DNA of 64,000 nt from contig DVGB01000004.1 of assembly GCA_018712955.1 (NCBI GenBank), positions 1 to 64,000 on the forward strand, given 5' to 3'. Position 1 is the first letter of the stretch; each line of letters begins with the position of its first letter. Source of the stretch: Candidatus Aveggerthella stercoripullorum. GTDB taxonomy: Bacteria > Actinomycetota > Coriobacteriia > Coriobacteriales > Eggerthellaceae. The position numbers were made by a program, and so were the translations under genes. Under the pieces are notes generated by a model. That model saw only the letters and a list, made by a program, of their open reading frames with translations, was not told the DNA's origin and made no database searches. Shown piece after piece: positions 46,293 to 54,435 of this stretch.

Positions 46293-47405
46293 TTACAACG
46301 AAAGCGCCTGCAAGATCTCGCCCGGTTCATACACGCCGCGTTCGGTCACGATGCCCGCAATGAGCGCCGCCGGGGTAACGTCGAAAGATGGGTTGAACAC
46401 GTCGGGAGAGAAACCTTCCACGTCGATGACCTCGCGCGCGTCGCGGTACTCGATAGGAATGCCCGAACCATCCGGAAGCGATGCGTCCACCGTCGACGTG
46501 GGAGCTGCCACATAGAACGGGATGCCATGGTAAGCCGCCGAAATAGCAAGCGGATACGTGCCTATTTTGTTCGCAGTGTCGCCGTTTGCAGCTATACGGT
46601 CAGCGCCCACTACGACCGCATCTACCTTGCCCGCCGCCATGAGGCTTGCCGCCATGCCGTCGCACTGCAACGTACAGGGCACGCCTGCTTGGGTCAGCTC
46701 CCACATGGTCAAACGTGCCCCCTGTCCGACCGGCCTCGTTTCGTCAGCATAGACGTGCGCAAGCTTTCCCTGCTCGAACGCCGCATACACCACGCCAAGC
46801 GCCGTTCCGTAGAACCCGCAGGCCAAAGAGCCCGCATTGCAGTGGGTGAGCACGCGCGCGCCGTCAGGCAAAAGCGCCGCGCCGTATGCTCCGATTGCGC
46901 GGTTTGCCACTTCGTCTTCGCGCGCCAACTCCTGGGCCTGCGCAATGGCGTGCGCAAGCGCCGTCCGCGCCGAAACCCCTTGCACCACCGCAGCACGGAC
47001 TGCCCCTAAGGCTTGCTCGACGCCCCATGCCAGGTTGACCGCGGTCGGCCGCACGGCAGCAAGATGCCGAGCTAAAGGCTCGAGCGCTCCGAGAAAGGCC
47101 TCGGCACCGTGCGAGGCTGCATCAAAGCCGCTTTCGGATCCATGTCGCCTGTCGCCCGCGCCCGAAAGCAGCTCTACGCCCGCCAGGCACACACCGAAAG
47201 CGCCCGCCAGGCCGAGCGCTGGCGCCCCGCGCACCGCAAGGGACGCGATGGCGTCTTCGAGCTCTTCGACACAGCGCACATCCCAGAACACCAAGCGCGC
47301 CGGGAGCTCTCGCTGTTCGACCAGGCGTACGACCGCCCCGTCCACTCCGTCCGCGCCGTCTTGAGCTACCCACGCAATAGTCCGCGGCAACGCCTCTACG
47401 CCCAT
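46293..47405 (-). CDS. mtnA: Methylthioribose-1-phosphate isomerase-like (MtnA)
   Basis: The 370-aa protein of the eIF2B/MtnA family shows the catalytic Cys in LTHCNAGSLACGFYGTALG and the catalytic Asp in VVVGADRIAANGDTANKIGT. In methionine salvage it converts 5-methylthioribose-1-P to the ribulose form; related enzymes act on ribose-1,5-bisphosphate. The start at 47405 has AAAGGGG upstream; the frame to 47735 overlaps the divergent peptide gene and is not coding. No other salvage gene is nearby. Confidence 0.88.
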   Translation of the reverse strand: MGVEALPRTIAWVAQDGADGVDGAVVRLVEQRELPARLVFWDVRCVEELEDAIASLAVRGAPALGLAGAFGVCLAGVELLSGAGDRRHGSESGFDAASHGAEAFLGALEPLARHLAAVRPTAVNLAWGVEQALGAVRAAVVQGVSARTALAHAIAQAQELAREDEVANRAIGAYGAALLPDGARVLTHCNAGSLACGFYGTALGVVYAAFEQGKLAHVYADETRPVGQGARLTMWELTQAGVPCTLQCDGMAASLMAAGKVDAVVVGADRIAANGDTANKIGTYPLAISAAYHGIPFYVAAPTSTVDASLPDGSGIPIEYRDAREVIDVEGFSPDVFNPSFDVTPAALIAGIVTERGVYEPGEILQALSL

Positions 47406-47495
47406 GCCGACCCCTTTCTTTGCCCGTTCTTCCGCACCCATCTCGCTGAGGGCTCTTTCGGTCCCCCTTTGCGCGCATTTCCGACCATCGTGCCC

Positions 47496-47501
47496 TATAC
47501 T
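47496..47501 (+). promoter_or_regulatory. -10 element of the peptide gene
   Basis: TATACT lies about 40 bp before the GTG start of the peptide gene, with no good -35 hexamer at 16-18 nt. This is the pattern of an activator-dependent promoter, and a LytTR regulator is encoded next door. Confidence 0.4.
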
Positions 47502-47541
47502 ACGACATAGAATGTCCAATACCTGCGCAAGGGGGAAAACG

Positions 47542-47748
47542 GTGAACGCTCCCGTTGACGCGCGAATGCACGATGATCGCGCCGCCGAAGCACTGCCTGA
47601 TGTGCACGGATTGAACACGTCCGAAAAGGTGGAAAGCCCCTTGACCGACGACGACCTAGAGCTTGTGCTCGGCGGCCTCGTCGAACTGCCGAACGAACCG
47701 GTCGATCCTCTTTCCGCCCTTGAACGGGACAGCACATCGCCCGCTTAA
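47542..47748 (+). CDS. Double-glycine leader peptide, candidate exported peptide
   Basis: The 68-aa product ends its leader with LTDDDLELVLGG (residues 34-45), the classical double-glycine signal (L..(D/E)(D/E)L..(V/I).GG) cut by C39 peptidases. The predicted core is 23 residues (LVELPNEPVDPLSALERDST plus SPA): acidic, Pro-containing and without Cys, so it resembles a signalling peptide more than a lanthipeptide. Start GTG 47542 has GGGGGA upstream. A C39-peptidase exporter lies 2.7 kb downstream, read in the opposite direction. Confidence 0.75.
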   Translation: MNAPVDARMHDDRAAEALPDVHGLNTSEKVESPLTDDDLELVLGGLVELPNEPVDPLSALERDSTSPA

Positions 47749-47784
47749 GCACGCGGCTGCATAACACGAAGAAAGGCCGGCCTG

Positions 47785-48129
47785 CTGCCCACGCGCATTA
47801 CGCTCGAAAACGGCGGAGCAACGCAATACCTCGAGCCCGATCGGATTATCTGCATCCAAGCAAGCGGCAAGCGCAGCATCGTGCACACGGCAGAAGGAAG
47901 CCTTGAGCTTGAAGGCCTTTTGCGCGATATCGAGCCCCAGCTCCCTGGCGTGTTCCTGCGCGTGCACCGCAGCTACCTCGTGAACGCTGCCCACGTGCTT
48001 CGCCTGCGCCGCTTCGCTCTCGAACTTTCGAACGGCATGGAAGTGCCCGTTCCCGAACGGCGCTTCACTACCGTCCAACGCGAACTGTCTTTACGACTCG
48101 CGGACAGCCCGCGCGCTGAAGCATCCTGA
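47785..48129 (+). CDS. Stand-alone LytTR-domain DNA-binding protein
   Basis: About 114 aa consisting only of a LytTR domain (RIICIQASGKRSIVHTAEG..., VFLRVHRSYLVNAAHVLRLR, then ERRFTTVQREL). There is no receiver domain, so it cannot be a standard phosphorylated regulator. The frame is the same as the upstream peptide gene, 36 nt after its TAA, with no ATG, GTG or TTG before 47881, which lies inside the domain. GAAAGG at 47771-47776 places a CTG start at 47782 or 47785. It probably controls the peptide gene (inference). Confidence 0.75.
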   Translation: MPTRITLENGGATQYLEPDRIICIQASGKRSIVHTAEGSLELEGLLRDIEPQLPGVFLRVHRSYLVNAAHVLRLRRFALELSNGMEVPVPERRFTTVQRELSLRLADSPRAEAS

Positions 48130-48230
48130 CGCCTATCGGCCGCAAGCTCCGCTCTATACGCGTGCGGGAAGCCGCCGCATCAGGCACTGCACCCGCCCGA
48201 TGCCTTCCAAGCCCACTCGGCACATCGCCT

Positions 48231-50402
48231 TTATGCCTGCTGGCGCGACACTAAGTCAGCGAACAGCCCTTGCTGCTCGATCAGCTCCTCGTACGTGCCG
48301 TCCTCGACAATCTTGCCCCCATCTAGCACCAGGATTCGGTCGCAGTGGCGAATGGTGGACAGCCGGTGGGCGATCACCAAACGCGTGCATTTGAGCTCGT
48401 CGAGCGAGTCCGAAACGATACGCTGGGTCACGTTGTCAAGCGCGCTTGTCGCCTCGTCGAACATGAGGATCTTCGGACGAGGGGCGATGGCGCGCGCGAT
48501 CATGAGCCGCTGGCGCTGGCCGCCCGAAACGCCGCCACCAGTCTCCGTCACGAACGTGTTCATGCCCATCGGCATGGCACGGATGTCATCGGCAATGCCC
48601 GCCAACTCGGCGGCTTTCCATGCCTCGTCCATGGTAAGTCCAGGCGCCGAGATGGAAATGTTGTCGTAGATGCTGCCCATGAACAGCTTGCCGCCCTGCA
48701 GCACGACGCCGATATTGCGACGCACGCTGGATGCATCCACGCCGGACAAATCGCGCCCGTCGTAATAGACCGCCCCGCGCTGGGGCGCCTCGAAACCAAG
48801 CAGCAGGCGCATGAGCGTCGACTTCCCGCAACCGGTTTTGCCCACCACTGCCACGTACTCGCCCGGGCGCACTTTGAGCGAAATGCCGTCGAGCACGGGC
48901 CTTTGCCCTTCACGGTATGCAAAGGACACGTTGTCCAGTTCGAACCCGCCCGAAAGCCGCTGGACCGCCGGCTTGTGCTCGGAGCTTTCCGGAACCGTCT
49001 TCAGGATAGGTTCCGCCAGCTCGAGCAAGGGGCGCAGCATGGCAGCCTGCATCGCAATGCCTGCGACTCCCGTGAAGGCACCCGACACCATGCCGTAGGC
49101 AGACGAGAACGCCATGTACGCCGCTACCGAAACGCCGCCGCCTATCGCTGCAGCATAGAGCGCCATCGTGCCGACGAGCGAAACCGCCGTCTGAATCGTG
49201 GACGCAAGACGCACCACGAGCGGGCCGTTGTAGGTCAGGCGCGCTAGCTTTTGGTAGACGTCCGCCCACGTTGCGAACGCACGCTTCTCCGCGCCCGCCA
49301 GCTTGACCTTCTGCACGCCAGTCAACAAGGCATACTCCCAGCCTGACCGCTTGGCCGAATAGGCAAGCATTTTGCGCGAGGTCCGAACCTGCGCGACGAC
49401 CGCAACAGCGCTCACGGCAGTCGTCGCAAGGATGACTGCAAAGGCGGGCGCCGCCAAAGCGGGAGACATCGCCCAGATCTGGCCGATGTAGACAAGCGAG
49501 AACACCGAAGTCAGACCGGTCGAAAGCACCATGCTCTGAAGGGACGACGCGATCGTGCGCACCGCCTCGACGCGCGTCGACAGTTCGCCCGTCTGGTATG
49601 CGCCGAAGAAGGAAGCCGGAAGCGAGAGAACGCGCATCATGACAGCTGCCTGGAGCGGCAGGTCAAGGCGCGTTTGCACGCGCGTCATCACAAGCTGCTT
49701 GATGCCGCCGATCACGACCTGCGAGAACATGACGCCCACCAGCAGCGCGGCGATCGGCCCGACAATGCCCAAATCGCCTATCTCCACTACGGGGCCGAAC
49801 ACGATAGAGTTCACCGTCGGCACGACCATGCCAAGCAGCGTTGCCGCCAACGTCGCCGCTACGACCGTGACGTAGTCGCTCATATCAAGGGACCGCGCCA
49901 TGAACAACAGCAGGTCGCGAACGCCCAGCTTCTCTTGCGGCAGCGGACGATAAAAGCAGTAGGCGGCATCCTCGAGCATAGCCTCGGCCTTTTGGTCGAT
50001 GCTCACCAGCGTGCCGTCATCGGGGGAACGGTACGCGTACCCGCCGCGTTTGCGGGGCAAAAGCGCCACCGGACGGCCGTCTTTCAGGAAGCCGAGCATC
50101 GCGCCGATCGCGTCGGACGTCCAGCCCTTCCGCAAGCGGACAGGACGGTACATCATCCCGGTCGACTGCAGCTGGAATTCGATCAACTCCCGCACGTCGT
50201 CCATGCCGCGCGGCGGCTCTGCCGCTTTCGCGCCGTAATAGCCGAGCACTGCCTCAAGCGCGCTTTTCGCCTGCGCGATCATGTTCATGCCGCTCGAAGA
50301 CCGCTTCCCGGTCACCGCGTCGGAAAGAGCGCGCAACGAAGCTTCGAGCTTCATCGAATCCGAGCGTTCCCGCTCTTCGATCTGACTTTCAAACCAACCC
50401 AT
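48231..50402 (-). CDS. NHLP-type export ABC transporter, permease/ATPase without peptidase
   Basis: The 723-aa protein has a long cytosolic N-terminal region (~160 residues, no C39 motif), six membrane segments (about 175-440), and a C-terminal ATPase (Walker A VVGKTGCGKSTL, signature SGGQRQRLMIA, Walker B ILMFDEATSALD). This matches the peptidase-less subunit of NHLP/NHLM bacteriocin export systems, which pairs with a C39-containing subunit. It follows that gene by 8 bp. Its 3' end converges with the LytTR gene. Confidence 0.88.
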   Translation of the reverse strand: MGWFESQIEERERSDSMKLEASLRALSDAVTGKRSSSGMNMIAQAKSALEAVLGYYGAKAAEPPRGMDDVRELIEFQLQSTGMMYRPVRLRKGWTSDAIGAMLGFLKDGRPVALLPRKRGGYAYRSPDDGTLVSIDQKAEAMLEDAAYCFYRPLPQEKLGVRDLLLFMARSLDMSDYVTVVAATLAATLLGMVVPTVNSIVFGPVVEIGDLGIVGPIAALLVGVMFSQVVIGGIKQLVMTRVQTRLDLPLQAAVMMRVLSLPASFFGAYQTGELSTRVEAVRTIASSLQSMVLSTGLTSVFSLVYIGQIWAMSPALAAPAFAVILATTAVSAVAVVAQVRTSRKMLAYSAKRSGWEYALLTGVQKVKLAGAEKRAFATWADVYQKLARLTYNGPLVVRLASTIQTAVSLVGTMALYAAAIGGGVSVAAYMAFSSAYGMVSGAFTGVAGIAMQAAMLRPLLELAEPILKTVPESSEHKPAVQRLSGGFELDNVSFAYREGQRPVLDGISLKVRPGEYVAVVGKTGCGKSTLMRLLLGFEAPQRGAVYYDGRDLSGVDASSVRRNIGVVLQGGKLFMGSIYDNISISAPGLTMDEAWKAAELAGIADDIRAMPMGMNTFVTETGGGVSGGQRQRLMIARAIAPRPKILMFDEATSALDNVTQRIVSDSLDELKCTRLVIAHRLSTIRHCDRILVLDGGKIVEDGTYEELIEQQGLFADLVSRQQA

Positions 50403-50410
50403 GTGCGCCT

Positions 50411-52684
50411 CTATTCCTGGGAAACAAGGCGCGCGTACATACCGCCCGCCGCGTACAGTTGCTCGTGCGTCCCGCGCTCGACCACTTTGCCCTGGTCAAG
50501 CACGACAATTTCGTCGCAATCCCGAACCGCTGACAGACGATGCGCGATCACAATGCAGGTGATACCGCGCTTTTTGATGGCGTTGACGACTTCAGCCTCC
50601 GTTTTCGCGTCGAGTGCGCTCGTCGCCTCGTCCATGATGAGCACGGTGGGGTCCATGGCCAAAGCGCGGGCTATCTCAAGCCGCTGGCGCTGGCCGCCAG
50701 AGAAATCGCGGCCGCCTTCGGCGAGCACGTGGTCGTAGCCGTCGTCACGCTCCATGATGTCATCGTGGATGCGCGCGTCGCGCGCGGCAAGCACGACCTC
50801 GAAGTCTTCGATGGACTCGTCCCACAGACGAATGTTGTTCGCGATGGTGTCGTTGAACAAAACGATATCCTGGTCGATAACGGCGATCGAGCCACAGCGG
50901 ACTGCGCGCGGAACGTCCTCAAGCGGCTTTCCGTCGAAGAGGATGCGGCCTTCCCAGGGGCGGTACAGTCCCGAAATCAGCTTTGACAGCGTGGACTTCC
51001 CGCAGCCGGAAGGCCCCACGAACGCAACCGAGCTGCCTGCGGGCACGTCCAGGCAGAAATCTTTGATGAGCGGGTCGGCCAGCGGCGAATACCCGAACGA
51101 GACGCCTTCCATCCGCACGTTCCCGCGCAGCTTCTCTAGGCCGTCCATCGCAAAAGGCAGCGCGGCAGACGCGGCCGCCGTCTCATCGTCCTCTTCAGAG
51201 ACGCCCGCATCGGGCGCAGGCGAACTGCCTTTCTGGACGCCCGGCCCTTCGATCGCCAACGGGTCGGACGGGTAGTCCATGACGTCCTTGATGCGCTCCA
51301 TGTCCGTGCGCATCTCCTGGAAAAGCTGCATACTGCCGATAAAGCTCTGGGCAGGCGCGCTGAATTGTGCCAGGTAGCCTTGGAACGCCAACAGCATGCC
51401 CGTCGTGAAATGCCCGCCGATGATCAGCCACACGCCAATGACCAGCACTGCCACGCTCGATGCCGTATTGACCAACTGTGGAACGAGCCCGAGGTACTGA
51501 CCAAGTCGCGCGACCTTGACCGCCTGGGTGTTCGCAGAGGCCTGATAGCCTGACCACCGGCGGAAAAAGCCTGCCTCTGCGCCTGCCGCCTTGAGCGTTT
51601 CCACCATGGAGATGCCCGCCATCGTCGCCGACGCCAGGTTCGCCTGGTCGCGCATCTGCACGCGCGTGATGTTGACGCGCTTTGCCGAAATAAGCCGTGC
51701 CACGAAAATATTGATCGCGCTCGATGCTATGCCGACCGCTGCCAAAAGCGGCGAATACGTCACCATGATAACCAGGTAGACCACCAGCATGACCGCGTTG
51801 ATAAGCAACGGTGCAAGCGTGCCCACCACGCTTTGGGCGATGCCCGCATTGGTGGCCGCACGGGAAACGATGTCGCCTGCCATGCGCTGCGAGAAAAACT
51901 CCATGGGAAGATGGAGCACCTTCCACATGAAGCTCGCGTTGGACGAAACCGCCATTTTGCCTTCGACGCGCAGCAGGTATACCGCGTTCAAGGCGCTCAC
52001 CGTGACCTGGATCAACGCCATCACCGCAAGAACCGCCATAAAAGGTATCAGCCAACCGGGGTTTTCGCCCGTGAGCAAGCGGTCGGTGAAAATCTGCGAA
52101 AGCGCCGGATTCACAATGCCGAGCAACGATGTGATCGCCGCCGTAATGGCAACGAAGGCAAGCGCTGCCTTCGCGCCGTGCAAGCGCTCGAACGCAAAGT
52201 CCTTGACGGAAGTGGGCTCGCCGCCTGGCTGGAAATCTTCGGTCGGAACGAGCTGCAGGCAGACGCCCGTGAACCCCCGGTCGAACTCCTCCATGCTGAT
52301 CTTGACCTCGCCCCTGGCGGGATCGTTCAAATAGACGGTGCCGTTTTTGATGCCGCGCACCACGACAAAGTGGTTGAACGACCAATGCGCGATGCAAGGA
52401 AACACCGCCTTGCTGGCCAGCGATTCCGGCTCCATGCGATACCCACGCGCATCGAAGCCGTACCGGCGCGCCGCCTTCACGATATTGAGCGCCGAAGAAC
52501 CGTCGCGCGAAACGCCGCAATCGCCACGCACCTGTTCGAGCGGGATCCATTTGCCGTAGTAGGCGCACACCATGGCAAGGCTTGCCGCCCCGCATTCGAG
52601 CGCCTCCATCTGCATGATCTGGGGAATCCGCGCCGCCATCTGCCCGGCAGGCCGCACGGTATGTATCCGCTTCGCCTTCGGCAT
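50411..52684 (-). CDS. NHLP-type export ABC transporter with C39 peptidase
   Basis: The 757-aa protein begins with a C39 peptidase domain: Gln25, catalytic Cys31 in QMEALECGAASLAM, His105 in FNHFVVV and Asp121 in LNDPARG. A membrane domain (~165-440) and an ATPase (GPSGCGKSTLSKLI, FSGGQRQRLEIARAL, VLIMDEATSALD) follow. Such proteins remove double-glycine leaders and export the core peptide. The likely substrate is the peptide encoded at 47542-47748. All catalytic residues are intact. It lies 3 bp after the HlyD-like gene. Confidence 0.92.
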   Translation of the reverse strand: MPKAKRIHTVRPAGQMAARIPQIMQMEALECGAASLAMVCAYYGKWIPLEQVRGDCGVSRDGSSALNIVKAARRYGFDARGYRMEPESLASKAVFPCIAHWSFNHFVVVRGIKNGTVYLNDPARGEVKISMEEFDRGFTGVCLQLVPTEDFQPGGEPTSVKDFAFERLHGAKAALAFVAITAAITSLLGIVNPALSQIFTDRLLTGENPGWLIPFMAVLAVMALIQVTVSALNAVYLLRVEGKMAVSSNASFMWKVLHLPMEFFSQRMAGDIVSRAATNAGIAQSVVGTLAPLLINAVMLVVYLVIMVTYSPLLAAVGIASSAINIFVARLISAKRVNITRVQMRDQANLASATMAGISMVETLKAAGAEAGFFRRWSGYQASANTQAVKVARLGQYLGLVPQLVNTASSVAVLVIGVWLIIGGHFTTGMLLAFQGYLAQFSAPAQSFIGSMQLFQEMRTDMERIKDVMDYPSDPLAIEGPGVQKGSSPAPDAGVSEEDDETAAASAALPFAMDGLEKLRGNVRMEGVSFGYSPLADPLIKDFCLDVPAGSSVAFVGPSGCGKSTLSKLISGLYRPWEGRILFDGKPLEDVPRAVRCGSIAVIDQDIVLFNDTIANNIRLWDESIEDFEVVLAARDARIHDDIMERDDGYDHVLAEGGRDFSGGQRQRLEIARALAMDPTVLIMDEATSALDAKTEAEVVNAIKKRGITCIVIAHRLSAVRDCDEIVVLDQGKVVERGTHEQLYAAGGMYARLVSQE

Positions 52685-52687
52685 GCG

Positions 52688-53158
52688 CTACTCCTGCCCG
52701 AAGAGGAGTGCGAGAGGGCGGTACGAACGGGTGGTGACTTCGCCTTCGTAGACGCCTTCCGGCAGCTCAAGGGAAACAGTCGCCCAATAGAACCATCCCG
52801 TTCCATCCGCTGCGGCATCCTGCGCCTCGCCTGGAAGTCCCGAAAGGGGCACGACGTCCGCGCTTACGCTGAGGACGGTCCCCGTCGTTCCCGCCACTGT
52901 GACTTCGTCGCCTTCGGAAAGGTACTCGGCGTTCGCCTGGTCTACATAGCATGCGGCCGTATTGCCAGAAACCGCAATCGTGCACGGCTGCTCGTCGGAA
53001 AGATTCGCGAAGCAAGCCCACACGAAACCGCCCGCAAGCAGCAGCAGAATCGCAATCAAGACCATCCACACGCTCGGATTCGAGACCTGGATATAGTCAT
53101 CCAAGCTTTCGGGCGACGCCGCCCGTTCCAAGCTCTTTTCTCTGAACACTCCTGCCAT
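52688..53158 (-). CDS. Short HlyD-like NHLP secretion protein
   Basis: The 156-aa protein starts MAGVFREKSLERAASPESLD, the characteristic N-terminus of NHLP system secretion proteins, followed by one membrane segment (about 35-55) and a compact beta region (EYLSEGDEVTVAGTTGTVLS) like the biotinyl/lipoyl part of HlyD adaptors. The long coiled-coil hairpin of normal adaptors (300-400 aa) is missing. AAGGAG precedes ATG 53158. First gene of the exporter operon. Confidence 0.82.
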   Translation of the reverse strand: MAGVFREKSLERAASPESLDDYIQVSNPSVWMVLIAILLLLAGGFVWACFANLSDEQPCTIAVSGNTAACYVDQANAEYLSEGDEVTVAGTTGTVLSVSADVVPLSGLPGEAQDAAADGTGWFYWATVSLELPEGVYEGEVTTRSYRPLALLFGQE

Positions 53159-53366
53159 GGGTCTCCTTGGTCGCGTGTCGTTCGAAAGGCCCGCCGTGAA
53201 GAGGGGTTTCGTCTTTTCTATTATGAAGCAACCTGCCCCAAATGAGGTGAAAAGGCGGAGAAGATAGCTGGGAAATGCGCACCAAGAAGTTCCCGAACTT
53301 GCTGCGAGAGCGCGAAATGGGTTCATGCTCACCGCGAAAGATGCAGGATGCGAAGAACGGAGGCCG

Positions 53367-53957
53367 TCACTGCTTCTCGCTCAGTGCTTCGCGCACACGA
53401 TGCACGCCGCCTGCGGTGAACAAAGCGGCCGTGCGCAAGAACCCGTCATACGGGATGCCCTGGTCCTCCTCGAGCCATATGCCGTAAATGCCCAGCATGC
53501 CGCCAAGCACGAACGCAATGTTCGCGTCGATGATCCATTCGGGAATGCCTTCCTGCTTGATTCCGGCACGCACGGCAATCCGCATGATAGGCTCCCGAAA
53601 GCACTCGATCATGCGGCCCGTCGGCAAGGCCATAAGCTCGCGCCGATTGACGATTTCGCGCCCCTTCACCCATTCGTGGATTTCCGTGAAAAACGCCGCG
53701 ACGCAGAAATCGATCAGATCTTCCGGCGGATTGTCGGCGCGTGCGCGCAACCGGTCTTCCACGTCTTCTGCCATGCGCTCTGCCAAGCGCTTCATCATGT
53801 CGAACACCATGTCGTCGATGGAGTCGTAGTGCAGATAGAACGTCTTCCGGTTGATGTCCGCCTCGCGCGCAAGCAAGCTGACCGTGATCTCGGCATACTC
53901 GCGCTCAGTCAGCAGGCGCTCGAACGCAGCGAACAGCGCTTCGCGCGTGCGCACCAC
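53367..53957 (-). CDS. TetR-family regulator
   Basis: The 196-aa protein has an N-terminal HTH (FERLLTEREYAEITVSLLAREADINRKTFYLHYDS) and a helical ligand-binding domain of the TetR_C type. The start chosen is GTG 53957, where GGGAGG lies 8 nt upstream; the frame is open to 54458 without support. It stands between the exporter operon (same strand, 208 bp downstream) and a divergent radical SAM gene, so either could be its target. Confidence 0.88.
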   Translation of the reverse strand: MVRTREALFAAFERLLTEREYAEITVSLLAREADINRKTFYLHYDSIDDMVFDMMKRLAERMAEDVEDRLRARADNPPEDLIDFCVAAFFTEIHEWVKGREIVNRRELMALPTGRMIECFREPIMRIAVRAGIKQEGIPEWIIDANIAFVLGGMLGIYGIWLEEDQGIPYDGFLRTAALFTAGGVHRVREALSEKQ

Positions 53958-54435
53958 TCGTCGGTCCTCCCGAACCCCGCTTTGCATCCCTTCCCGCCAG
54001 TCTTTCGCGGTTCTCTGCGCTCTTTCGTCCAACACGCGTGTCCCACCAACCTTCTTCCGAGGCTTTTCGCCGCCCGATGCCCGTCTGCGTCGGCGGGCCA
54101 GGCAAGCTTCCTTTGGTAACCGTTCGGTACCGCACGCCACACCTGTCTCAATACTGTGGCGTAAACACCAGGACGCTCTGTTCTGGCAATTGCCCCCTCT
54201 GTTCCCCTCACTATGATTTCTTTCAGTGCGAAATGCAACACCTGGGCAGTAACTATCCCGCAGCCACACCACAGCATGCGCGGCGTTGTATTTGCACATG
54301 GTCGCTGTGCACTCGACACGAGAGCGCACGTAGCCCCGCCCGCTCCGTTCGCGCGCAGACAGAGAGCGGACCAGGCGCCCTGCCTCTATAGGTTTGGCAG
54401 GCAGCCTCGGCGCCATCACGAGAGGGAGGAACCGT
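53958..54435. other. Divergent regulatory region, TetR / radical SAM
   Basis: 478 bp without a gene. A partial palindrome GGTAACCG-T-TCGGTACC (54115-54131) could be a TetR operator, but the arms match imperfectly. Nothing else stands out. Confidence 0.4.
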
